A DNA stretch of 64,000 nucleotides from CACPJA01 sp029242945 (GCA_029242945.1 JAQWSZ010000035.1:1-64000); one strand, 5' to 3'. Positions 1-8,999 are shown, counted from the first letter of the stretch. The notes: generated by a model from the sequence alone, not told the origin. A program made the numbers and translations.

Positions 1-606
1 TCTCATTGTAACTTCAGCATGATCAATATTGATATTCTCTTTAGTAAGAACATTTTTTATATCTACAAAATCATTGGGCAATGTCATTATTTCTATAGAG
101 CCATCATTCATAACTTCAATATCTTCTGCACCCAGCTCAATTGCAATTTCAACGATTCTTTCCTCATCCTCGAATCCAGATATAGTAATCAAACCTGTTT
201 GCTTAAAAAGATAAGATACAGAACCTTCAGCACCAAGATTTCCACCAAATTTTGTTAATGCATGTCTAACTTCGGCAACAGTTCTATTTCTATTATCAGT
301 CATACTTTCAATAAGGATTGCAACCCCTCCTGGTCCATAACCTTCATAAGTGACTTCCTCCAAATCAAAACCATCTCCTTCACCTGATCCTTTACTAATG
401 GCTCTTTCAATATTATCTTTTGGCATGCTTTGAGATTTTGCTTTGTCCACAGCTGTTCTTAAACGTGGGTTAGAATCCAGATCACTTCCGCCAATTCTAG
501 CAGCTACAGTTACTTCACGAATTAGTTTCGTAAACAACTTTCCTCTTGCTTTATCTTGGCGTCCTTTTCTGTGCTGAATATTAGCCCATTTACTGTGTCC
601 TGCCAT
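1..606 (-). CDS. yebC: YebC/PmpR family regulator (3' end cut by window edge)
   Basis: This reading frame starts at an ATG at 606 and runs off the left edge without a stop, giving 202 residues of a family that is usually about 245. The N-terminus MAGHSKWANIQHRKGRQD is the family signature, followed by KLFTKLIREVTVAAR and an SMPKDNIERAISKG segment. The later YEGYGPGG motif is also typical. Members are described as DNA-binding transcriptional regulators, and more recently some have been linked to translation of proline-rich stretches. The neighbours that often accompany yebC (ruvC) would lie outside the window. The identification is firm; the exact role in this organism is not visible. Confidence 0.95.
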   Translation of the reverse strand, partial: MAGHSKWANIQHRKGRQDKARGKLFTKLIREVTVAARIGGSDLDSNPRLRTAVDKAKSQSMPKDNIERAISKGSGEGDGFDLEEVTYEGYGPGGVAILIESMTDNRNRTVAEVRHALTKFGGNLGAEGSVSYLFKQTGLITISGFEDEERIVEIAIELGAEDIEVMNDGSIEIMTLPNDFVDIKNVLTKENINIDHAEVTMR

Positions 607-701
607 AACTGATACATATTTTTAAATAATTAATTTAACAATTATATGATAAATCTATAATGTTAAATATTTAATTTGTCATAATATTACTGATAGTGAA
701 A

Positions 702-1601
702 ATGAAAAAAATAATATTAATAGCTCTGATACTTCATTCAAAATTGGCATTCTCTGATGCCCTCTTTGATTCGTTACTTACAAACCTAAACACACCATTA
801 ACTCAAATTAGCTTTATTCAAAAAAGTACCAGTAGTACGGACAATGTTGCTATTAATTACTATGAAAAAGGTAATGGCCCAAAGGTATTGGTTTTCATTC
901 ATGGCTATAGTTGCAATAGTAATTACTGGTGGGCTCAATTGGAACATTTTTCTAAAACTTTTAAGGTAATCTCAGTAGATCTAGGTGGTCATGGTTTATC
1001 TGGCCAGAATAGGACAGACTATAATATGAGTCAATTTGGTCAAGATGTAGTAGCTGTAATGGATCATGCCAATATAAATGAAGCAATATTGATCGGTCAT
1101 TCAATGGGTGGGCCTGTTGCGGTTGAAGCTGCAGTAATACTTAAAGACAGAGTGAGAGCAATTATAGGCATAGATACACTTCATGATATTGCTAAAGAAC
1201 CAGCAAGCACTTTTGTTAAATTAATGGTTGGAACAATGTTTCGTTTTTCTCAAGAGTCAGCAACAGAAAAAGCTACAGCTGGGTTCTTCATTGAAAGTAC
1301 AAATAAAGACTTGAGTAATTGGATCAAAGCAGGTTCAAGAAATGCTCCTGTAGAAGCGTCTAGAGGCTCGCTTAAATCTCTACTAGGTATGGATTATCCA
1401 GAACAATTAAGCAAAATAAATATTCCAATTAAAACATTGAATTCCCTTTATTTCAGAGAAACAAAAGTGGAGAGTAACCTAAAACAGTACGAAAATTTAA
1501 CTATTGAATTTAAAGAGAATGTTGGGCATTTCATTATGATGGAACAGCCTACTTCATTTAATCTCTGGTTGGAGGATACGTTAAAAGTATTGAATTATTA
1601 G
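702..1601 (+). CDS. secreted alpha/beta hydrolase
   Basis: This is an alpha/beta-hydrolase fold protein of 299 residues. The N-terminus MKKIILIALILHSKLAFSDA looks like a cleavable signal peptide, so the enzyme is probably periplasmic. The oxyanion-hole HG lies in VFIHGYSCNSNYW near residue 67. The nucleophile elbow GHSMGG puts the catalytic serine at about residue 134, and NVGHF near the C-terminus supplies the histidine at about 276. A GTG two codons upstream (696) is possible, but the ATG at 702 begins the signal peptide cleanly. The substrate cannot be inferred. Its 3' end overlaps the convergent isochorismatase-family gene by 4 bases. Confidence 0.85.
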   Translation: MKKIILIALILHSKLAFSDALFDSLLTNLNTPLTQISFIQKSTSSTDNVAINYYEKGNGPKVLVFIHGYSCNSNYWWAQLEHFSKTFKVISVDLGGHGLSGQNRTDYNMSQFGQDVVAVMDHANINEAILIGHSMGGPVAVEAAVILKDRVRAIIGIDTLHDIAKEPASTFVKLMVGTMFRFSQESATEKATAGFFIESTNKDLSNWIKAGSRNAPVEASRGSLKSLLGMDYPEQLSKINIPIKTLNSLYFRETKVESNLKQYENLTIEFKENVGHFIMMEQPTSFNLWLEDTLKVLNY

Positions 1602-2218
1602 TTTAAGCTTTTAATGTAATCAATACAGGTTGAGCTATCGACAACTTCTCCATAACGTCTTGATATATCTCTTAGGTTATCTTGATGTGGTCTATCCTCA
1701 ACATCTCCAACACAATCCTCGGGTACAAAAACTCTAAAACCATGCGAGAAGGCATCGATGACGGTAGCTCTAATGCATCCACTCGTAACACACCCTGTAA
1801 TAATGACTGTATCTACACCTTCCTTATGAAGAAAGGTAGTAAGAGGTGTTAAAAAAAACATAGAAGGAGCATTTTTGCAAAAATTAAAATCATAATCCGG
1901 ATCATAAATTCTTGAATCCATTGCTGTGCATGGATGCCCATGATAAAACTCTTCTCGTACAGCCTTTACTTTCCATAATGGCATGTCCTTGAGGCTATCA
2001 TAAGCAGTGTAGCAAGAAGCAACTGGTATATTACTAGTTCTTGCTATTTCAAGTAATGTAGACGTTTTATTGGTTGCTTTTTCAACCATTGGCATATCGC
2101 CATTTGGAAATTCAGGATCAGTAAAGGCCAATTGAAGATCAACTACTAAAATTGCCGGTTTTTTACCAAATTCTATAGTTTCCGACGAATAACCTTTATT
2201 TTCATACTCTTTTGTCAT
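1598..2218 (-). CDS. isochorismatase family cysteine hydrolase
   Basis: This 206-residue cytosolic enzyme belongs to the isochorismatase-like cysteine hydrolases, the group of nicotinamidases, N-carbamoylsarcosine amidases and related amidohydrolases. The catalytic triad is visible. Asp27 sits in AILVVDLQLAF, Lys115 in NFCKNAPSMF, and the nucleophile Cys148 in ITGCVTSGCIRAT. The GCVTSGCIRAT wording and the PEFPNGDM loop resemble N-carbamoylsarcosine amidohydrolase-type members more than entB isochorismatase. No siderophore or creatinine genes lie nearby, so the substrate is open. The gene stands alone, convergent with the preceding hydrolase. Confidence 0.88.
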   Translation of the reverse strand: MTKEYENKGYSSETIEFGKKPAILVVDLQLAFTDPEFPNGDMPMVEKATNKTSTLLEIARTSNIPVASCYTAYDSLKDMPLWKVKAVREEFYHGHPCTAMDSRIYDPDYDFNFCKNAPSMFFLTPLTTFLHKEGVDTVIITGCVTSGCIRATVIDAFSHGFRVFVPEDCVGDVEDRPHQDNLRDISRRYGEVVDSSTCIDYIKSLN

Positions 2219-2764
2219 AATTAATACCCAAATAATCTAATCTGCATAGTTTACCCCTAGAAAGGCTAAAAACATATAGTTATTAGGATTGTTGATTATA
2301 GTAATTATGAGAATAATAAGTATTGTTATATATCAATATATTATTAATATATTGATTTAAGTTTGTACCTTATCTATATGATTATTATATTAATATTGTA
2401 TATATTTTAAAGTTATATTAAAGGGATATATTGATTATTTTTTAGTTAATATTTGTTAGTAACTCACTTAACCAGTGATTATTATTTATTCACTTGTCTT
2501 AATGGATAAATAGCTATTTATGGACAGTTAATCTAAAAATTAATGCAAATATACAAACATTTAGCAAATTTTACTTAGGTTTTTGAGTAATAATATATAC
2601 ATTATTAAAAATAAAGCCTCATAGGAGAATAATAAAATCAACTACCCTTCCTCGTAGATACTGTTTTATATGGTATAAAGAGTATTTAGTGGTAAAAAGT
2701 ATGATTTTTTTTACAAGCAACACATTAAATCATATATTTTATTATAAGATATTGATATATATGA
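2219..2764. other. 546-bp AT-rich intergenic region without a gene
   Basis: I see no convincing coding sequence, RNA gene or element here. The stretch lies upstream of the isochorismatase gene and downstream of murF, so a promoter for the former is expected in it. It is extremely AT-rich and contains one long perfect inverted repeat (2332-2356, listed separately). An open frame near 2625-2777 lacks a start codon. No Rho-independent terminator for murF stands out. Confidence 0.6.
2332..2356. repeat. perfect inverted repeat, 11-bp arms
   Basis: The arms ATCAATATATT (2332-2342) and AATATATTGAT (2346-2356) are exact reverse complements around a 3-base centre. Arms of this length could be a dimeric regulator site or an AT-only hairpin. 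In such AT-rich DNA chance similarity cannot be excluded. It lies about 115 bp upstream of the isochorismatase-family start. Confidence 0.5.
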
Positions 2765-4168
2765 TTATTTTTCAATATTAATAGATAATAAGTCAACTAT
2801 TTTTTCCATTTTCATACCTCGAGAGCCTTTTACTAAAATTACTGATGGTTTTTTTAGTAAATTAAGTGTTCTTTCAATAGGAAACTCCTCAGTTTTATCA
2901 AAATAATAGATAGAATCATTTTTTTGACTTAAATTAAACTCCTCCAGTGCCTTTTTGAAGTTATCACCCTTAATAAAAATTGATTCTAGATCTTTGATTA
3001 AAGAAATCTTTTCAAGCAATCTTAAATGCTCTTTTGTAGCATCAATACCCAACTCCAACATATCTCCCAAAATAATTACCTTATTCTTAGGATAAAATTT
3101 ATTAGATATTAATTCATTAATAGCAGCATGCATTGAAGCTGGGTTTGCATTATATGTATCATCTACAAATATATGCCTCCCTATCCTTTTAATAAAAAAC
3201 CTATTGGATAATGTTCTTTGAATGGTTGATAATTTATTTAAAATTACTTCTAATTCAATGCCTATCTTTTTTGCAATCAAAAATGAAATAAGAGCATTTT
3301 TTTCATTATGTTTAGCTCCAAGGTTAATTCTATCAATGGTGTAAATTTCATCTTCCTTATTGTGAAAGCTTAAATTATATTTACCAACATCATTAATTGG
3401 GTCTGATGATGATTTCCAAAACTCCATTGATTGATTTTGATAAATAGAAACTGAAGAAGTATCTCCGCTCCACTTGTTCAATGGTTTACTAATATCCTTA
3501 AATCCAACACCATCCAATATTAATCCATCTTTCTTCAATCCATCAAAGAGTCTGGTTTTAGTTTTTATAATATTTTCAATGCTGCCAAACACACCCACAT
3601 GGCTGTTATTAATATTTGTAATTGCAATAATATCAAATTCCAAATACTCACTGATTAAATCAAAATCTCCCAAATTACGAGCACCACATTCTAGTATTAA
3701 GTACTTTGTTTCTTGCCTTAGTTTTAAAACAGTAAAAGGTATTCCAAATTCATTATTTTCATTCTTATGAGTTACAACTGCATTTTGATTCGAACACAGA
3801 TGGGCCAACATTTCTTTAACTGTAGTCTTACCGTTGCTACCGGTTATAGCAACAGTTATAGGTTTAATTTGCTGTTGCTGGTACTGTGCTAGCTTTAATA
3901 ATGCTATATAGCCACTATCAACTTTTATTGTATTAATATGGTCTGCATTATTATCGCTAATAACAGCTACAGCACCTTTATTTATTGCTTCTTGACAAAA
4001 ATCATTCCCATTGTACTTACTACCCTTTAAAGCAAGAAAAACGCTACCTTCAGTGGCTTTTCTTGAGTCAACAACTATGGAAGTGAATTTTTCATTCTGA
4101 CAAGATAAAGTACCTGCAACAACATCATTTAGACTTTTTAAATTATCAATATTTATCAATCGAAACAA
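2765..4168 (-). CDS. murF: UDP-N-acetylmuramoyl-tripeptide--D-alanyl-D-alanine ligase
   Basis: MurF adds D-Ala-D-Ala to UDP-MurNAc-tripeptide, the last cytoplasmic ligation in peptidoglycan precursor synthesis. At 467 residues it has the usual length. The ATP-binding loop TGSNGKTT is at about 109-116, and the MurF signature VDDTYNANPASM lies in the middle of the protein. The C-terminal ligase domain ends with KGSRGMKMEKIVDLL. It is detached from the dcw cluster, where murF normally sits between murE and mraY. Its neighbour upstream is tRNA-Arg on the same strand. Confidence 0.97.
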   Translation of the reverse strand: MFRLINIDNLKSLNDVVAGTLSCQNEKFTSIVVDSRKATEGSVFLALKGSKYNGNDFCQEAINKGAVAVISDNNADHINTIKVDSGYIALLKLAQYQQQQIKPITVAITGSNGKTTVKEMLAHLCSNQNAVVTHKNENNEFGIPFTVLKLRQETKYLILECGARNLGDFDLISEYLEFDIIAITNINNSHVGVFGSIENIIKTKTRLFDGLKKDGLILDGVGFKDISKPLNKWSGDTSSVSIYQNQSMEFWKSSSDPINDVGKYNLSFHNKEDEIYTIDRINLGAKHNEKNALISFLIAKKIGIELEVILNKLSTIQRTLSNRFFIKRIGRHIFVDDTYNANPASMHAAINELISNKFYPKNKVIILGDMLELGIDATKEHLRLLEKISLIKDLESIFIKGDNFKKALEEFNLSQKNDSIYYFDKTEEFPIERTLNLLKKPSVILVKGSRGMKMEKIVDLLSINIEK

Positions 4169-4191
4169 TATAATTCCTTTTTTTAATTATT

Positions 4192-4268
4192 TGGTGCCCC
4201 GAAGAGGATTCGAACCTCTGACCCCCGGATTAGGAATCCGATGCTCTATCCTGCTGAGCTACCGGGGC
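4192..4268 (-). tRNA. tRNA-Arg(CCT)
   Basis: Read on the minus strand this is a full cloverleaf. The acceptor stem GCCCCGG pairs with TCGGGGC. A D-arm AGCTCAGCAGGATAGAGC, a T-arm with GGTTCGAATCC and an encoded CCA follow. The anticodon stem TCGGA/TCCGG encloses the loop TTCCTAA, giving anticodon CCT, which reads AGG arginine codons. Confidence 0.96.
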
Positions 4269-4277
4269 ATTAAAAAA

Positions 4278-4286
4278 ATTATAACA
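4278..4286 (-). promoter_or_regulatory. extended -10 promoter for tRNA-Arg
   Basis: On the minus strand the sequence TGTTATAAT ends 10 bases before the tRNA 5' end. It matches an extended -10 element (TGN-TATAAT). No good -35 is present at 16-18 bp. Transcription would start a few bases upstream of the mature tRNA. Confidence 0.5.
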
Positions 4287-4321
4287 TTATCATCATTCTG
4301 TATTTTTGCTATTGTTCATTT

Positions 4322-4924
4322 ATGAGTAAAAAAATACATCAACATTTATTGAATGTTAGCAAAGAACATTGTCCATCTTTAGAAAAAATTATTAAACAAA
4401 ATGGAATTATAAATATTACTGTCCCTAAGAATTTAGAAATATTTGATTGCTTAGCTCAAACTGTAGTGGAACAACAAGTATCTTATAAAGCAGCACAAGC
4501 TATCTGGAAGAATATAAAAGATGCAACGCATCAAGCGAACATAAATTTAATAGACTATTTTGATGACTCAAATATTAACAAAATTAAAAATAATGGATTA
4601 TCAAAAAATAAAATAAAAGCTATTTTAGGTGCAAAAAAAGCAATTCAAAACGGTGATATTTCATACAGCATAATCTCTAATATGGATTATCCTGAGTATA
4701 AAAAAACAATCACACAACTGTGGGGATTTGGAGATTGGTCTGCTGAGATGATTGCCATTTTTTATTTAGGCAAGACTGACATATGGTCTGAGAAAGACTT
4801 GATCTTAAATCGAGGAATACATGAACTGTGTAAAAATTCTAAATTAGACCCAGATACTCTTTTAACATTGGTAAACCCTTACCAATCATATCTAGCCATG
4901 CACATCTGGAAAAATAAAGACTAG
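4322..4924 (+). CDS. DNA-3-methyladenine glycosylase 2 family (AlkA-like)
   Basis: This is a helix-hairpin-helix/GPD base-excision glycosylase that should remove alkylated bases such as 3-methyladenine. EQQVSYKAAQAIW near residue 50 matches the conserved QQ(I/V)S-KAA segment of the AlkA family. The hairpin LWGFGDWSAEM is at about 133-143, and SEKDLILNRG places the catalytic aspartate at residue 159. At 200 residues it lacks the N-terminal domain of E. coli AlkA and corresponds to the short form. The HhH glycine pattern is G-F-G rather than G-I-G. It stands alone, divergent from the tRNA-Arg gene. Confidence 0.85.
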   Translation: MSKKIHQHLLNVSKEHCPSLEKIIKQNGIINITVPKNLEIFDCLAQTVVEQQVSYKAAQAIWKNIKDATHQANINLIDYFDDSNINKIKNNGLSKNKIKAILGAKKAIQNGDISYSIISNMDYPEYKKTITQLWGFGDWSAEMIAIFYLGKTDIWSEKDLILNRGIHELCKNSKLDPDTLLTLVNPYQSYLAMHIWKNKD

Positions 4925-4932
4925 ATTAATCA

Positions 4933-5367
4933 CTATTGAAATAATGTTTCAGGATTTTTCATGGTCTTTATTTCAATCACATTTTGACTAGGATCCTCAA
5001 TAAAGAATGTCTCTTGTTCTCTAGAATCGTTAATAAACCTTATATATGGATCTTCAAAAAAAGAAATACCTTTGTAACTAGATATTTTATCTTTTAAATG
5101 TTTGAAGTCGTCTTTTGATAAATGAATACCAAAGTGAGGTACACATACTTTTCCCATATCAACGCTATGTCTTTCTCTAAAAGTTTTAGCCTGGGAAAAA
5201 TGTAATGTTAATTCATTGTCCCAAAAATCTATATCTTGCCACTTACCTTCTTCAGAATCTCCTAATGTGCAACCCAAAATATCACAATAAAATGATATAG
5301 CTTCATTTAGGTCCAACACTGGTAGAGCAAGATGAAACCTACTACTGGATTTAATTTTTTTACTCAT
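4933..5367 (-). CDS. VOC family (glyoxalase/bleomycin-resistance fold) protein
   Basis: This 144-residue protein carries a single vicinal-oxygen-chelate domain. FHLALPVLDLNEAISFYCDILGC at the start gives the first metal-ligand histidine and the usual beta-alpha-beta opening. HFGIHLSKDDF supplies a second histidine in mid-sequence, and NVIEIK near the end supplies the glutamate. Family members include dioxygenases, glyoxalases and resistance proteins, and this one cannot be placed more closely. It is convergent with the glycosylase gene, with an 8-bp gap. Confidence 0.82.
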   Translation of the reverse strand: MSKKIKSSSRFHLALPVLDLNEAISFYCDILGCTLGDSEEGKWQDIDFWDNELTLHFSQAKTFRERHSVDMGKVCVPHFGIHLSKDDFKHLKDKISSYKGISFFEDPYIRFINDSREQETFFIEDPSQNVIEIKTMKNPETLFQ

Positions 5368-5451
5368 TTATTTGATTTTTAGATTCGATCATAGCAGTCT
5401 AAAAGCTATACTCGAAAGTATAATTAATTATATAGATATATTGATTAAAAC

Positions 5452-6405
5452 ATGACTGACCAGTTAACACTTTTTCCTCACTGTATGCCTTATAATACTG
5501 GCTATTACTCTGCTGATAATCATGAGATTTATTATGAAGAAAGCGGAAATCCCTCTGGCAAACCAGCATTATTTCTTCACGGGGGACCAGGGGGTGGAGG
5601 TGATATTAATGTAAGAAGATTTTTTGATCCAAAAATATATCGTATTATTACATTTGATCAAAGGGGTTGTGGTAGAAGCAAACCTAACGGACTACTAATC
5701 AATAATACAACCTGGGATCTGATCTCTGATATAGAAGCATTAAGATTAATGTTTGATATCGATAAATGGTTAGTCTTTGGAGGGTCATGGGGAAGTACAC
5801 TTGCATTGGCTTATTCTCAAACCCACCCAAGTTCAGTGAGTGAAATGATATTAAGAGGAATTTTTTTACTGAGAAAAAAAGAACTCAAATGGTTTTATCA
5901 AGAAGGAGCCAGTAATATTTTTCCAGAAGCTTGGCAGAATTTTATTGAACTAATAGAGCCATCAAATCGTCATGATTTAATGCAGGCTTATTATGATATT
6001 TTTCAAAGTGATAATGAAAACTTAAAATTAAAAGCTGCTATAGCTTGGTCAAAATGGGAAGGAACTACATGCAGCCTTTCTTATGATGAATCCAGAGTCG
6101 ATCAATTCTCAGACCCTCATTTTGCTCTTGCTTTTGCATTGATTGAAAACCATTACTTTATAAATCGAGGTTTTTTTGAAACGGAAGATCAACTAATCAA
6201 TGGTATCTCAAAAATTCGTTCCATACCGACAGTTATAGTACAAGGAAGATATGACATGGTATGCCCAATGGAAACTGCTTGGGAGGTCTCCAGGAATTGG
6301 CCTGAAGCATCACTTGTTATTGCACCATTTTCTGGACACACTGCTTTTGAAAAAGAAATAACCCATGAACTAATTAAAGCTACGAATGAATTTGGTAAGA
6401 ATTAA
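5452..6405 (+). CDS. pip: prolyl aminopeptidase (proline iminopeptidase)
   Basis: This S33-family serine aminopeptidase releases N-terminal proline from peptides in the cytoplasm. At 317 residues it is full length. HGGPGGGG at about 43-50 is the family's oxyanion loop, and FDQRGCGRS follows. The nucleophile elbow GGSWGS gives Ser112. An aspartate sits in VQGRYDMVCP and the histidine is His296 in FSGHTAFEKE. RGIFLLRKKEL and AWSKWEG are typical of the bacterial enzyme. It ends in a 4-base overlap with the convergent fabB. Confidence 0.95.
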   Translation: MTDQLTLFPHCMPYNTGYYSADNHEIYYEESGNPSGKPALFLHGGPGGGGDINVRRFFDPKIYRIITFDQRGCGRSKPNGLLINNTTWDLISDIEALRLMFDIDKWLVFGGSWGSTLALAYSQTHPSSVSEMILRGIFLLRKKELKWFYQEGASNIFPEAWQNFIELIEPSNRHDLMQAYYDIFQSDNENLKLKAAIAWSKWEGTTCSLSYDESRVDQFSDPHFALAFALIENHYFINRGFFETEDQLINGISKIRSIPTVIVQGRYDMVCPMETAWEVSRNWPEASLVIAPFSGHTAFEKEITHELIKATNEFGKN

Positions 6406-7604
6406 ACTTTTGAAAAGATGAGAGAAGCATTTGTGCCTCCAAAACCAAAGCTATTAGACATTACTGTGTTAAGTCCTACTTGTTCTTCTAATACTTGAAC
6501 AATTGGAATTCCTTCAGCTGCAGGATCAAGGTTTTCCACATTAGCGGAAGCAGCTATAAAATCAGACTCGAGCATTAAAAGAGAGTAAATTGCCTCATGA
6601 ACTCCTGCTACGCCTAGTGAATGTCCTGTTAATGATTTAGTAGAGCTAATTTTTGGTATATTATCACCAAAAACTTCTTTAATGGCTTCCAATTCTTTCA
6701 TGTCACCAACTGGAGTACTTGTTCCATGAACATTAATGTAATCAATTGTTTTAGAGTTCTCCATTGCTTGTTGCATACACCTTACTGCGCCTTCACCTGA
6801 AGGTTGCACCATATCTGATCCATCTGAAGTAGCTCCATATCCTACTAATTCTCCATAAATTTTTGCTCCTCTAGAGATTGCATGTTCATACTCTTCCATT
6901 ACTACTACACCACCGCCGCCAGATATCACAAAACCATCTCTATTAACATCAAATGCTCTAGAAGCTTTATGTGGTGTTTCATTGTAGTTTGTTGAAAGAG
7001 CTCTCATGCCATCAAAAAATGAAGCAAGCACCCAGTGGACCTCATCACCTGCTCCAGCAAATACTACATCTTGTTTTCCAAACTGAATAAGTTCAGCAGC
7101 ATTGCCAATGCAATGTGCACTGGTGGCACAAGCTGAACTGATGGAATAATTGATTCCCTTAATCTTGAAAGCAGTGCCTAAGACACCTGAATTCCCACTA
7201 GCCATAGAACGAGTGACTAGAAATGGGCTAACTTTACCTTTTTCTCTAAGAGCGTCAGCTCCATAAACTACAGTTTCAGGTGATCCTCCACCATTGCCCA
7301 TAATCAGACCAGTTCTTGTGTCGCTTACCTCTTCTTCTGTCAAGCCAGAATCTTCAATGGCTTCTTTCATTGCTAAATAATTAAAACCAATACCATCGCT
7401 CATAAAGCGCTTTAATTTTCTATCAATGCATTCGTCTAAATTTACATTAATAGACCCTGCGACATGACTCTTTAACCCTTGATCTACAAATTGTTGTCTA
7501 TGAGTAATACCTGACTTTCCAGTTTGTAAAGATTCTCTGACTTCTTCTCTATCAGTACCGATAGAACTAAGGATACCCAAGCCTGTAACAACAACTCTTT
7601 TCAT
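6402..7604 (-). CDS. fabB: beta-ketoacyl-ACP synthase I
   Basis: FabB elongates acyl-ACP by condensation with malonyl-ACP and is needed for the unsaturated branch of type II fatty acid synthesis. The 400-residue protein shows the Cys-His-His triad of KAS I/II. Cys159 is in SSACATSAHC, one histidine in NVHGTSTPVGD, and the other in TGHSLGVAG. The assignment to FabB rather than FabF rests on the similarity and on the gene starting 4 bases inside the end of fabA. That overlap makes a translationally coupled fabAB pair. Confidence 0.96.
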   Translation of the reverse strand: MKRVVVTGLGILSSIGTDREEVRESLQTGKSGITHRQQFVDQGLKSHVAGSINVNLDECIDRKLKRFMSDGIGFNYLAMKEAIEDSGLTEEEVSDTRTGLIMGNGGGSPETVVYGADALREKGKVSPFLVTRSMASGNSGVLGTAFKIKGINYSISSACATSAHCIGNAAELIQFGKQDVVFAGAGDEVHWVLASFFDGMRALSTNYNETPHKASRAFDVNRDGFVISGGGGVVVMEEYEHAISRGAKIYGELVGYGATSDGSDMVQPSGEGAVRCMQQAMENSKTIDYINVHGTSTPVGDMKELEAIKEVFGDNIPKISSTKSLTGHSLGVAGVHEAIYSLLMLESDFIAASANVENLDPAAEGIPIVQVLEEQVGLNTVMSNSFGFGGTNASLIFSKV

Positions 7605-8122
7605 GAATTTGCCTCTAACAAATCTTGAAATAGACCAACTCTTAAATCCTCTCCCGAGTAGATAATTTTATCATCAGCTTTAAGGGTAGCATCAGCTATT
7701 CCCATGACTAATCTAGAGTTAATAACTCTCTTCATATGTAAATGATAAGTAATTAGTTTAGTACTAGGCGTAACCTGCCCTGTGAACTTTATTTTTCCAC
7801 CACCTAAAGCTCTACCTCGTCCTTCTCCTCCAATCCAGCCTAAGAAAAAACCTATTAATTGCCACATTGCATCAATACCAAGTGAACCCGGCATCACAGG
7901 ATCAGAAAAGAAATGGCAATCAAAAAACCAAGCGTCTTTTTTAATATCCAGTTCAGCGATAATTTCGCCTTTTCCATAATCGCCGCCCTCATCACTAATA
8001 TGAGTAATTCGATCAATCATCAACATTGGTGGAAGCGGGAGTCTTGCATTATTAGGTCCAAACAATTTTTCTTTAGCACAATCAAGAAGATCTTGAAGGT
8101 TGTATTTATTTTTTCTTTTCAT
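7601..8122 (-). CDS. fabA: 3-hydroxydecanoyl-ACP dehydratase/isomerase
   Basis: FabA dehydrates 3-hydroxydecanoyl-ACP and isomerises trans-2- to cis-3-decenoyl-ACP, the branch point to unsaturated fatty acids without oxygen. The length (173 aa) is standard. The active-site histidine is His70 in FFDCHFFSDPVMPG and the aspartate is Asp84 in LGIDAMWQL. GWIGGEGRGRALG and KFTGQVTP are family hallmarks. It is the first gene of a fabA-fabB operon and a marker for a proteobacterium, mostly gamma. Confidence 0.97.
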   Translation of the reverse strand: MKRKNKYNLQDLLDCAKEKLFGPNNARLPLPPMLMIDRITHISDEGGDYGKGEIIAELDIKKDAWFFDCHFFSDPVMPGSLGIDAMWQLIGFFLGWIGGEGRGRALGGGKIKFTGQVTPSTKLITYHLHMKRVINSRLVMGIADATLKADDKIIYSGEDLRVGLFQDLLEANS

Positions 8123-8164
8123 AATTTATATTTTAACAGAACCCCTTATAGGTAATTAATTTCT

Positions 8165-8737
8165 TTAACTTCCATACTGCAACTGCAATGTTTTAACTTT
8201 GCCAAACCAGGGAACACTTACAATAAAGATTTTATTCAATTCATTCACAGTTTTTTGATCTATTTTCTTGCTGCCCTGGAGCTCAACAATAAGCCGTAGT
8301 AATATGTCTGGATGAGTCACAACTAGAACTATTTTACCTTTATGCTGGCTCATAATACTACTAATTAAATCTTCTATATTTTGAGAATCAGTAATATTTA
8401 TAGGCATACTTAAGCTTTTTGATAATGGTTCAGCAGTTTCCTGTGTTGCTCTTAAAGGAGTTGCATAAATGGCATCAAGACCAGCGATAACATCAATAGA
8501 CTGAAGCATTCTTTGGAGGTCATCTGCTCTTCTAATACCTTCTTTGTTAAGGCCAGAGTTAGATTGTAAATCAGAATTAATCTGAGTATGTGTTGTCAAT
8601 ACAATAGTAGTTGTAGCCTGTGATTCAAAGAACCACGAAAGCAATGTTGCAAAACCAATAAAAATAAAAGCAAAAATAATTCGCCTTAATTGTCGCTTCT
8701 TTCTTTTAGCTTTGTATTCATCTATGCGATCAATCAT
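8165..8737 (-). CDS. membrane-anchored histidine phosphatase-like protein
   Basis: This protein of about 190 residues has a basic N-terminus, one membrane segment (RIIFAFIFIGFATLLSWFF) and a phosphoglycerate-mutase-like domain facing the periplasm. A usual phosphatase starts with an RHG motif. Here the equivalent strand reads IVLTTHTQ, so the histidine is kept but the arginine and glycine are not. IYATPLRATQETAEPL matches the second motif, and VVTHPDILLRLI supplies the distal histidine. I chose the ATG at 8737, preceded by AAGGA at 5 bases, over one 15 bases upstream. It overlaps the end of the preceding small membrane protein gene by 8 bases, so the two form an operon. Confidence 0.65.
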   Translation of the reverse strand: MIDRIDEYKAKRKKRQLRRIIFAFIFIGFATLLSWFFESQATTTIVLTTHTQINSDLQSNSGLNKEGIRRADDLQRMLQSIDVIAGLDAIYATPLRATQETAEPLSKSLSMPINITDSQNIEDLISSIMSQHKGKIVLVVTHPDILLRLIVELQGSKKIDQKTVNELNKIFIVSVPWFGKVKTLQLQYGS

Positions 8738-8999
8738 CTGAATCCTTGTCATTTATAACGGTGTATTCTGCATCAATTATTGTGTCATTTGAATTTGAAT
8801 TAGATTTATTTTTATTTTTTGGATTAAATGTATTTTTCTTTTTATAGAAAAAGCTTCTGATATAAAAAATAATAATAATCAGTAAAATTACGCCAGCAAA
8901 AGCAATAAAAACAAAGCCTCCCAATATAATTGCGAGAACAAAGATGCCTAAGCCAAAAACAATACTTACAGCCCTTATAATTAATTCCAATGGCAACAT
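8730..8999 (-). CDS. small membrane protein of unknown function
   Basis: I do not recognise this 89-residue protein. It has two closely spaced hydrophobic segments (about residues 4-23 and 26-48), then a basic stretch FFYKKKNTFNPKNKNK. An acidic, asparagine/aspartate-rich tail follows, with DAEYTVI. That layout fits a small inner-membrane hairpin with a cytosolic tail. It is the first gene of a pair with the histidine phosphatase-like protein and is divergent from lexA. Confidence 0.6.
   Translation of the reverse strand: MLPLELIIRAVSIVFGLGIFVLAIILGGFVFIAFAGVILLIIIIFYIRSFFYKKKNTFNPKNKNKSNSNSNDTIIDAEYTVINDKDSDD

Noticed and set aside
2692..2722. Hairpin with GTAAAAA / TTTTTAC arms downstream of murF
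   Set aside because: Only one GC pair per arm and a large loop with no proper T-run after it; not convincing as a terminator.
2625..2777. Open frame containing KSTTLPRRYCFIWYKEYL
   Set aside because: No start codon precedes it and it runs into the murF end; no family resemblance seen.
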